This document shows positions 48,201-60,200 of a stretch of DNA of 64,000 nt, piece by piece. The DNA comes from Theristus sp. LFF4_11 (taxonomy: Eukaryota > Nematoda > Chromadorea > Monhysterida > Xyalidae). Under the pieces are notes generated by a model. That model had not been told where the DNA came from. It worked only from the letters and a program-made list of their open reading frames with translations, and ran no database searches. A program made the position numbers and the translations under genes. Location of the stretch: assembly GCA_030248135.1 (NCBI GenBank), contig JASANC010002525.1:28929-92928 (forward strand). Reading direction: 5' to 3'. Within the stretch, counting starts at the first letter, position 1. The number at the start of each line of letters is the position of its first letter.

Positions 48201-51200
48201 CGACAATTTACACATGTGGTTGGTTGGTGTTGCTGCGGACTGCTTCGGAATGTGGCTTACTGACTGGTTAATGCGTGTTTATCGTTTCAGAAAGTTTGCG
48301 GACACAAAAGTTTCACGCTCTGGAAAATACCGTGCAGCAAAAAACATCCGAATCCTCAATACGAAAGCGTGGCAAATTTGAATTGCCGCGCAACTTCTGA
48401 AACGTTTTCCGCTCCCTGCGTGCAAGTCTCGAAACCAAAAAAAACGATAAAGAACCCGATTCGAATATCTGACGACACCAATCGCAATTCTAGTTTTTGC
48501 GTTCGCCTTTTGTCCAAACTGTAAGAACCCGATTCGAATAACTGACGGCACCAATCGCACTTTTGTTTTTTTGCGTTCGCCTTTTGTCCAAACCGTACCT
48601 TCAGCTCGTGCACCAGGCAGAACTCTGCGAACTCGCGCATCTCCTTGTCCGAGTCGAGTAAAACGGACAGAAACCGATACACCAGCAGTCCACGGAAACG
48701 CATGTAATCCTCCTTGATCAGGCTCGCCAGCACCGTCAGCGTCTGCTTGCGGACGAGCCTCGAGCGATCCTTCAGACTAATCGTGATTGCTGACAGATGC
48801 GGCTGCACCAGCGAGGTGTAGCTGAACGGAAAGCAAAACATTCAAGCAGCATTCATGAAGCAGTATTTAGTGACGCATAGCTACGTGGTCACTAAATACT
48901 GCTTCATGAATGCCCCTTCAGAGTGACAGTGATTGGCCATCAGCTGTCTTTGCTTGGTTCTACGACTCAATAATGCGTTTACAAACGAGGAAAGAAAATT
49001 AGTCGCATGTACTTTGATGATGCGGCAATTGAGAATTACTTATGTTACCCGGTTGTATCTCAGCCACTCGGGTCACATCACCAATTTTGAATTGCCGCCC
49101 ATATAACATAAGAAACTGCTTCGCTACGCATGCGCGCACCGGAGTCGCACAACTGCTATTGCAGTGCATCATGAGCGTCCGAGCGAGCCTCAGTGTTCTG
49201 GATGGTGGCGTTCAGCGGCATTCATGAAACAATATTTAGTGACGCGTAGCTGCTGTGTTGAAAACATAGCAACGCGTCACTAAATACTGCTTCATGAATG
49301 CACCATTAAAAACAACACGGCGCGACAATGAGCAACCAACAACAACAACAAAACCACTCGCACGGCGACAAGACTCTCTGCAGAGCACAACACACAACGC
49401 CGCACTCAACGCGCATACCGTTTCGCCAAGTCGGCGATCACGATAATGCAGTTGTTGCGTATCACGGCGTCACGGTTGGTCGTCAACTCGCGCACCAACA
49501 ACTGCACGCATTCACCAGCGGACGATTCGTCGTGCAGGCACAGTTTACCGAGTGCGACGACGGCTTGCGCGCGTAGCATGACGCTGCAACAAACGACCCG
49601 GTTTCACGGTTTTTTCAAGCCAACAACGAAAGCAGCGCGACAAAATTAGTCAACCAGATTGTACTTGATTGTTCTATAGCTTTCGGCTGACATCAGATAC
49701 GCAGGAGAGGATTGGAGTGGCCTTATCAGTAATGTGGCGCTCATTTGAAACAAAAAATAACAGAACGCATTGAATAAAAAATGTGAAAAACAACTCTGAG
49801 CGCCTGTTGCGTGTCCGTGTCCGTGTGCAATTTCTACAATCGACAGCCCACCGAAAGGATTTCAGTAAAAATCAGTTTCAGTAACAGAGAAACGGACAGT
49901 TTTTGCAACTTTTTCTCCAACCTGCACGGAACGTTTTTCGCCTGCAGCGACTCCATCGGCGTTGCGGGACGCGCCGGTTGAGCGCTGTTGTTGTCTTGGT
50001 GCGCTGACGACGGTCGCAATGCTGCAAGCGCAAATAATGATTGCTTGCGTGACATTTTTTGCTAACTTCGGTTTTGCAGAGGCGATAAAAAAGTCAGTTG
50101 GTAAAAGAATTCCGACAGTTTTCTGGGATGTATACTTCACTAAACTTGGCACGTGATTTCAATTTGATGTCACACAGTCCACAATCAAACACATAGGCAG
50201 GCACACATGCGATCTGCAGCGTGCACTCATAACAACGCATGTTTGCCAGTGTGTTTGTTTGTCCGACCTAAAGCACAAAATGTTGAACAAATGGTCTTCA
50301 AGAGTGGAACACAAAATTATACGCAATCAGCTGATTGGTTGGTTGGTTGGTGATCACGTGATGCATATTGCGGAGGTGGAGTCTATCCGGCACCGAAAGC
50401 ATGTGTCACGTGATCACCAACCAACCAATCAGCCGACAACCCAGTGTTACCAACCAGTGCTCGGTCGCAACGTGTGCGTGCTCGTTGCCAGCTGTGTGAT
50501 GTCCTTGTGGATCTGCTCCATGCACATGATCGTCTCGACGATCTTGAACATGCGTCGCGTGATTAGTGTTGGCGCGTATTGTGCCACCTGGAGAATGGCA
50601 AGAAAAAGTTTGAAAAAAGGTGACAATCGTGCTCGGTGCAACAAAACGACACATTGAAAGCGCGCTAGTTTGGACACAAAAAAGTGCGCCCGGATGGAAA
50701 CCGTGAATAGAAAGGTGCTGCTTCAGCATTCGCTTGACCGCAGTTTCAGTTTCCTCACATCACCTTGAAGAGCAGACATTGGTGAATCGGTTTGCGTGAA
50801 AAAAAACGGAGCTTACGTGAAAAAAATGTTACATGTTTTCATTCAGGGGCTCAGTGGTGTAGCACAATTGGACTGCTAAGCTTTTATTTCATTTCATTTC
50901 ATTTCATTTTATTTTGCGAACCGCAGGAACTCCGATAAAACTGCATGAACAGCGTATCAAACGGAGACCTTAAAACTGACCCTGGTGTTTGGCGGTATCA
51001 TGATAAATGGCGCCACAAAATCAACAGCAAGAACAATGCAAACCAGTTTTTCCGCCAGTAAAGTCGCACTGCTAATTCTGTACAGTGCACAAGCGCACTC
51101 TTCTTTCAGTAAAAAACAACAACAACAAAAACGTAGCGGGTCTTTCCGACCGATTCTCTTCACCTCGGCCATGGTGCACATTCGGCGAATCATGGCGTCC

Positions 51201-54200
51201 TCGCTGATTGGCTGCCCGGCGAACGCTCCGCCCAGATCCGAGTTTGTTGTCGTCAACGTCACGCCAAACGTGGTCGTGCGCTGGCGGACGCCCGTTGTCG
51301 TCTGTGCCGACATGCGGTCACGTGACGTTGTCGTTGACGTAAGCGACTGCGCTGACGTCGTGAACAACGCCGTCGACAAGTACTTCTCGCAGAGTTCGAT
51401 CGTCGCGCGCGCCCAATCGCGTTGTCGTTGCGCGAATGTCTGCGATTTTGTGCTTGCAGCTTCTTGTTTTTTTGGTTTCAGTTGCTTTCGATCGTTTTTG
51501 TGTTCACTTATTACGGAATTCCAGTTTTTTCCAACATTTTCCTTGTTTCAGTTCTTGCTCTGTTCAACCACAAATCACTGAGCCAGGATGATTGGAATTC
51601 GATTATTGCAACTTTCAGTGCAAAAATAGTCTTCAACGACTAAACGCAAAATCAGTCAATCAGCTGATAGTCCAGCCACTGACAATCGAACTGACCGAAT
51701 GCCACTCAACGTTCGTTTGGTAACCAGTTTCGAGATCACATAAAAACGATTAAACCAAATCCCACCCATGCGGCAAGCAAGAAAACACCGCCTCAGTGAA
51801 TGGTTAGCCGTCTTAACCTCAAAAAACCACCGCATTTGGTATCTTTTCAGTTTTCCAAAATCGGCGAAACTAAAACCAGAACATCAAGAGAGACTCAAAC
51901 GAATCCCAAACAACAACAACAACACGATCTCGCACATTCGCATCGTCGTCCCTGTAGCGTCGTTTCAGCAGACAGTACAGGGTGTTCACGATGGTGCTGA
52001 CGCATTCGGGCGACAACGTGAAACTCTGCAGACGCTCCAGCATGTCGTCGTAGAGTGGCTGAATGAGGAGATCGTTGACATTGCACAGAGAAATTTGGAA
52101 AAATGGTAATCGCACAAAGTACGAAAAGCACACATGTGTGAGTTGTGATTTTGTGGTACACCCATTCACCATAATTCGTTTCTATTTTGCTCGTATTAGT
52201 TGATCGGCAAATGAAGGACCACATGAGGTACTTACCTAAATTACCGTGGGATATGTTGGATAACCCCCCCCCCCCCCACTGTCTGACAAACACACTGAAT
52301 TATCCACAAACATCTGATCAAGTTCAGCACAAGCTTTGTTTTAAACCAGCTGTGAAGCAACAGTAAAAAACTAACGAATCCAAACAGCCCTGAAACGCAA
52401 CATAAACACAAAAAAACACACCTCGACATGGTCGTCTGAAAGTCTGTCCACCGATTTGCCAATGGCCGAGGCAATATACATCAGCATACGCTGATTGGCT
52501 GCATGATCGTGATTTGCGCCATTATGATTGGCCTCGTCGTCGCCGTGTTGGTGCGCGCGAAACTCCGCCTCGCCGATGTGCACGAACCACGCGACGCGCG
52601 CCGATTGCGGCGAGATCTGCAACAGCAACACTCAACAATAGAGAAAACGCAGGAATTTCGCGCAAACAACGCTGATTGGCTGGCGTGTTTGAATTGGGCG
52701 CTCTTATTGGTCACAGAGTACAAGCCAATTAGCAGAGTGGCTGCAATTGACCTAGATATATTCGGATTGGTTATAGGAACGAACGTAGAGCAGTGGAACT
52801 TGCACGCAAACCAGATTTCAGAGACCGATCCAAAAAAGCTGCCAATCAACTTACAGTATTGACATTTTCTGATTTGTTGCTATTCGACAGCGCTGTTCCA
52901 CCGGAAAAACAACAACAAAATTAAAAAAAAAACTTTTTCAGTCAGAAGCCACTTTACGCCAACCTTGACAAGCGTGCTCAGATCGGCGACCAACATCCAA
53001 GCAGCCTGCTTTCGGTCGTTATCAGTGCAGGCCGCTTCTAGTGTGCGCACAACACGTTGAATCTTTGCCTGATCGACACGTCCAATCTTCTCCACGCAAC
53101 GAATCAAATATCGACTGAAAGAAACGTAATCTGTTTGCGGTAGCTTTCGGAAATTTGAAAAAAAAGTGGTTCAAGAGGGGCGAACAGATCAGTGATAGAT
53201 GATGGCGAACAGTCTTTTGCTCTCATACTACAACTCCAGGTCAGGCGTCAGAAAGCCTTCATACACTATAACCTATTTTTTTAAACGTGTCCCACTGAAA
53301 TGACGTCATGTGCCGCCAAACATGCGCTTGCCGTTCACTGCAAACTATATTTTCCGTTTAGCCTTTTTTCTTCCCGTAAACAAATCGTGAATGTCGAATC
53401 AGTCACACAAAACTGACATTTCAGTGCCTGTACTTCGACAAACGGGCCTTTTTAAAGCAAATGACGTCATTTTAGTCCGGACACGTTTGAATAAATCTAC
53501 AATACTTTACCAGTGGAATTGAAAATCCTGGAAAATCATTGAATTGATAGACTGTGTTTGATTGAATCAAGCCCACTATTCGGTCTTAGCTATTCCGTAG
53601 GTTCGCAGGTCGATTCGGCTTCCCAGCAGCACGCAGCTTCAGCTGCATCACAGAGCCAATAAACACAAAAAACGGTTGTTGTTGTTGTTGTCCTCATTTG
53701 TCTATCCAGATTATGTTGCGTGATTCAGATTGAAAACAAACAAAAGACCACGGACCGGAAGTCCTTGTTGCGTTCGATTTGCGCGAGCAGCAGCCAGGCG
53801 AGCTGCGCGCTCGGACCGTCGTACTGAATGAGCGGGTCAACGAGGATCACGCACGTTTGCCTGGCTGTTTGGTCGACGATCGATTGCTCGCTACGGAGGA
53901 AAAATCACATGAGCACTATTTAACACTTGTGAAGCGTTGTTGAAGTGACCATCATTGGTTTGCAACACAGCACGATTGAAAAAGTTTCTGCAGTCTATGG
54001 CCTATTTTTTTAAACGTGTCCCACTGAAATGACGTCATGTGCCACAAAACATGCGCTTGTCGTTCACAGCAAACCAGACTATCCGTTTAGCCGATTTCTT
54101 TCCGTAAACAAATCGTGAATGTCGAATCAGTCACACCAAACTGAAATTTTAGTGCCTGTACTTTGACAAACGGGCGTTTTTAAGTAAAATGACGTCACGT

Positions 54201-57200
54201 TAGTCCGGACACGTTTGAATAAATCCACAATAGTATCGCTGAAAATTTCCAGGCTATCTGCTCTCTGGTAAAATGCCTTTGAGCAGTTCTGCCCTGTGTC
54301 CGTCGCACAGACAGTTTTATAAAATTTAGCAGTTCAATAGTGCTACACCACTGAGCGCCGGGATCAATTCACGAATCAGCAAATTTCAGTTTCCTCAAGT
54401 CTCGCAGGGCGCACCACGCTATGCGTCTAGCTGGCGAAACCGCGAACCCCGCGAACTTCATAGCAGATTTGCAACCACATTTCTCTGCAGCACGAAGTGC
54501 TCTTTTGCAACGTTCACTTCACAATGCTCCACACACAATGCACTCGAGTTCAATGCGTCTGCACCCTGACACCCGGCCGCCCGAGCCCGACCAATCTGAC
54601 AGTTTCATCGCAATTCGCAATACTCAGTCAAAAGCCGCGTCGAGCCATACCGATCCGTGATCAGCGGCATCACCGCCTTCAGCCAGGCCAATCGGAGTTC
54701 ACCGCAAGTCGCAAAGTCGCTCAAGAGCGTCGTCAGACTGTCGGACGCCTGCTTGCGCACGGACAGCGTTGTGTCGCTGCAGCGTGTCTCGAGCAGGCGA
54801 ATGCCGAGCTGCCGTTGAATAATATAGGCTGTGCGACTGAATGCGTTTGCAGACGCAGAAAGGAAACCAGCTTTTATCCGTATGTCGCAATTCAAAGCAG
54901 CCTAAGTGACGCGAATTTTGAATTCCCGCGTCGTGCATGCAACTGCTTACCTATTTATGCGCGCATTGAGTCTCGGGACGAATATAAAAGATAATACAAG
55001 AAGGAAATTTATCAATTCGGAAATGGGTACTTGTTTGATTGAATACATGAATGAGTGGGCAGCACCATGTGGTTGACTGTTGACTGATAGTGTGCTTAAT
55101 TTGGTAAATTCAGTGTCACTTCAGAAAAATGTTGTCATTGGATGCAACCTCTGCTGATGCCCTGCCATCGTTGTGAGCGACAAAACGTTGTGAAGCAGTT
55201 TTCAAATTCAAATGTTTCAGGTTGTTTTTCAAATTCGATGTTTTATGCAACGACAATCACACCAATAATTCACTTGAAGCCACCAGGGCGTTAAGCTAAT
55301 TTTGTAAAGCCCGATTCCTTCCGCCAACCGAGGTCCACTGCACTGGATTCTGTGCTGCGAGCTCACACTGCAGCACCGCGTGTATCGCCTGTGTGACCGC
55401 CTTACGAACCAACGTCTTCTCATCTTGGATGCCCTAAAACACAAGAGCAGACAACTCAGGTTTTCGTCGAGATTTCAGCCTCCGTCACTGTTTTCAAGAA
55501 ACGTCACGGCACTCAAGTCCGGTGTGATCACTGGGTATTAGCTGCACGGCTAAGCCTAAGCCTAAGTGAGATACAGCAACCATCAAGCCCCGATTTGTCT
55601 TGAGACTTCAGAGCCCTCCCATGCCACTGCAAGCATGTCTACCCTACAAACGAAAAAAAATGACACCAAACGTCATAAACCGACCAGCAACAACAGGTTT
55701 GTAAATTTGAACTCGGTGTCGAAAAACGGGTGTCGCTGCTCGTTTCGTCCTTCCTGTGCGCCCTCCTCATTGATGGTCTGGTCTTGTAGCTCGTCACTGG
55801 AAACACAACGAAAGAAAAAATTTCATCGGCGAAATTCTGCATGTTTATCGTTCATGATAAGAAAATTAAAAAAAAAACTAAAAACTCTTTACGGAAAAAA
55901 CAAGAACTCAACGTACACGAGCATTTGATCAACATCGTCCTTCACTCTTTTTATTGTCTCCCACCATTCAGCGCCAGGAATCACTCGATTATTGACAGTC
56001 TGAACAATAAATTATCAGATAAAAGACAAACTTTCGCTGATTTGGAAAGAAGGTTCACTTCATTTGGATTGATTTGATTTGGAAACCAGCAGTCATTTTC
56101 GAAGGGTACCAACAAATCGGCTAGTTGTAAAAAAAACCATTGAAGTTGTATGTACTTTTTGAACCGGTCGGTAAAGTCGCTGTCTTACGCTGCCCATTAT
56201 TATATTGGCAATGTACCCAACTGCGGTTGGTTTGTAATCATGCATTACTTTGCACATGTTGTCCATGCACTTCAGTGCTAAATAAAACTGAATTTGAACT
56301 GAACAATGCACTTTCATTCACTCGTACGTAATTCCAATCCGCTCAGTCATATCTGACTTCCTACTGAATTTTGCTCAGCTAATTAAACGTGTCCAGTTCG
56401 ACGCTTGTTCAACGAGCACACCAGAACACGCAAACACCCGACTGCACGTGTTTCCCAGTTTCCAGTTCCTACACCTGTCGCTCTTCGGTGTCGCCAATCA
56501 AGTGCGCGATGCCCGCGAACGCCCGCTGGCGAACTCCGCCCACCGTGTCCGAGCAGCGCAGCAGCAACAATCGCGCCAAGCAGCGTTTTTCTCGGTTCGC
56601 ATCATCGAGATTCTCGATTGCGGGCAGCGCTCGGAGTAGCGCGACGGCGCAGTCGACCGTCAGACCACGTACGGATGCCTGTAGAATAACGAAAATCGCT
56701 GTTTTTTCACTTAGAAATCACAATCGGGTGTGATAACTTTGTCGAAACATTGCATTTATTCGTTAATATATTGGCCAATCATTGTTACGCTAGTTGATCA
56801 ATGTTCACAAGAAAAGAAAAAAGGGGAAATCCATTGCTAGCGATACCGTGAGGTTTTTGGTCTGAAGACAATGTGTGCTCGATTAATCACACAGTAATGT
56901 TGCGCGTTGCACAGTACAGTCACAGAAACAAACACACAGGCACACACGACACCTGCGGTGTGATACGCGCGCTGTTGTGTCAGTATTCATCGTGTTGTTC
57001 TTACTACTGCCTTCAGAGTGCTATTACTATTGCTATTACTATTACTACTACATAGTGCACTACTGCCTTCAGAGGAGAAGACTTCAGCACTGAAGCCAGA
57101 CTCCGGTGCAACCGATCAACCATGAATCGTGAATCAATAAATCCCAATAACCGACCCGATTCACGCCAGTCCAATGCATCCACTCGATGAAATGCTGCAG

Positions 57201-60200
57201 ATGCGTCCTGTTCTCGTCCACATCAGCGTTCATCTGCAGCTGCCCGATCCTCTGCATGATGCGAACGACCGACTGAACGGTCTTCGCTCGAAAGTCCGCC
57301 CTGTCCGCGGATCGATCCATCAAATTCAGCAGCAGCGAGTAAACCGTCGCCAGGCGTTCACTGTTCGCACGCTTGCGCGCGTTGTTCGGTTGATTTGTTG
57401 CTAGCAGTGCTCCTGAGTTGAAAAAATAACGAAACTTCACAGTTGTATTATACTGATTAATGACCTGGTTCCATCCATTCATCTAATCTATTTTGCGAAA
57501 AGCACTACTGATAAGCCGCATGAACAGTATAACGTAGTACGGAAATCCCTGAAAACTGTTCATGGTTTAAGCGGGTATATGGCTCATTGTGCTTTAACTG
57601 ACTGATTGATCTGAAAAAATAATGACCTGCATTTATTGGCTGCCAGATTGTCGGCTCCCACTAGTTCAGGTCCAATCAAGTGCAGCGAATCAACGTTTTG
57701 AATGAACCACACAACCCAAGTTTGCTTCAAAATCTCAATCAGTGTTGTCAGTGTCTCAATCAGTGATGCAAATGCAGCCAATCAGGTCACATCAGACAAT
57801 GTGTCGAATAAAATCAATCAATCAATCAATCAATCAACAATGACTCTCTACAATCCAATCCACCAAGTCCCATCAGACAATGTGTCGAATAAAATCAATC
57901 AATCAATCAATCAGTCAAACAATGACTCTCCACAATCCAATGCACCAACCTCGCTCAGTGAGTATCTCATTGATGTGCTCATCCACGAACGCCGTCGCCG
58001 CGTCGCGCAGCTTCAACAGCCACGCCGGTATCGTTGTCACTGACGAGGTCGAGCTGATCAGTGGTTTATTCTGAAATCGGTCATCGAAATCGTTGGTGTA
58101 CTAATTTTGCACTTCAAGTTCAAGTGCACTTCAAACTGTTTTGTTGTCGGAGCGAGCGGGGTGATTGATTTGATTTCATTTCGCCGGCAGCTTTCAGAGA
58201 TAGTTGTGAAACTTGTGAGAAATAATGTGGCACATTTTGGGCAGGCACGATAATTTTTTGATGTGGCTACTTGGCGAATAACATGCTCCCAGAAAAATTA
58301 CAATTGCTAGAAAGTTTTGGGAGTATTTTCCACGCAGATATACCAGATCGATGTCATCAGAAAGAGCTAAACAAAACACGGAACTCTGAACACAAAGGAA
58401 ATGCTACGCAAATAAGCCTTTCTTCACTTTTCCGCCCATTAGCGTTCGCTCATCTTGACCGCGCATAGTTACCAAACGCACTAAAAAACCACCAACGACC
58501 AGCCAAACCACAAAAAAGCAGCAACACCCACAAACAAAAAAGTAACCTTTATTAAAATAAGAGCTCAAACAATTTCCTGAAGAAACGTGTCCGAAAACAT
58601 CATCAGCGACCTGCATATCAACTGGGCCTCTAACAGCAACAACAACAACCTGCATATCCAGCAGACAGAGTCGCGGCAGCACGACACGGCCGAGGCAGAG
58701 TGCGCCGGTCGGATCGTGACGCGCCGCGCTGAACTGACGCAGCACGAGCAACACGAGCGTGGCGACGTTCGCGATGTGCTCCAGCTCGTGCACGTCCTCG
58801 TGGTCGGCGGTCGCATGCTCCACGGACAGCTGGTCGCAGTCGAGCTGCAATGGTGTGGTGTTCGGTGGATTTGTTGTTGTTGTTGGGGATTTTGGGCGGT
58901 GTTATTAGCCAGGGCTAACCCACAGAAGTGCACGGAACGCCGTCGAGTAGGGCGTCCATCGAGTTTTCTCTGTCATTAAGTGCCGACACACCCCCAAGCT
59001 AACCTACCTCAAAGAACTGCCTCAGCGTCACCAGTGCGTGTCCGACGATCTCGGGCGAGTTCGCGAGCGCCACATTGGCGGAGCGCAGGCAGCGCCAGCA
59101 GCACAGCAGACAGGCGACCAGCGCTGACGCCACACGACCGGCTGCAGCCTCGGACAGCCGTGTGGACGTCTGTGGTGGTGGAGAAATGAGCGAAAATGAA
59201 ACGGAGTGACTGAGAAATGGAAGTGTATTAAAATAGTGGCGTGTAGAAAGAGGTTCATTTCAATTTCAATATTCAGGCAGCATTTCAATCGAGTAATTGG
59301 AATGGTTTCCAATTTCAGAGGCGAACACCTGACAAACGAGATATTGAGCAGCACTCATTCGGGTGGCCGTGGCGTACTTCGCAGCTGAAAGTGCTCCGCA
59401 AAAAGCTCCACCCCAATAAATTTTGACCCTCAACGGATCTCTGCCACAACCAATCTGCACAATGCCAAGCCACCCCCCCCCCCCAACCCACATCGGCAAC
59501 GTCGGTCGTCGTGCGTGCCGGTTTCGACGCGCGACTCTTCTTCGCGTGCTGTTTCGCCGCGAGTCTACTTGCCATCGTCGCAAAGCCTTCAGCCTCCGTC
59601 AGGCAGCGCACGGCAACGCGCATCGTGTCGAAGATTTTCTGGTGAAAAAAGTGTTTTTTGACAAAAAAACGTTGTTAAAATTTAGAAGAGACTGAACGGA
59701 CTTTTTCTGAAGACACTGCGCAGTGCACACTCTGCGATGCACACAGTACACACACACACACGCGCGCGATGTTGCACAGTGCAGTCACAACGACAAACAC
59801 ACTGGCACACACCACAGTATAGTACAGCAGTGCGTGGCAGCGTGTGCACGTGCTGTCTTCATATTACGATTGTATGTATCATACTAAACTTTCAAGTTTT
59901 ATTTGTAAATCTCACGACCAGTTCATATCGACACAATCACAAAACTTCCATTATGCAAACAAAAACAAGCGATGTCACAAAAAAACTAAAGAAATACAAG
60001 ATTATTGATGAAATTGGTGAATGCATGAATGAAAGCAAGCAAAAAAACGATAACACCTGAAAGAGCACCCCGTTGAAGATGTGATACGCGCCAGCGCCGT
60101 CCAGCGAGATCAGCGCCATGTAGAGCTCGGCGGCTGCCAGCGCTGAACGGATGGCGCTCGCAGACGGTGCGATCTGCAAGAATGCTGTTTTTAAATCTAT

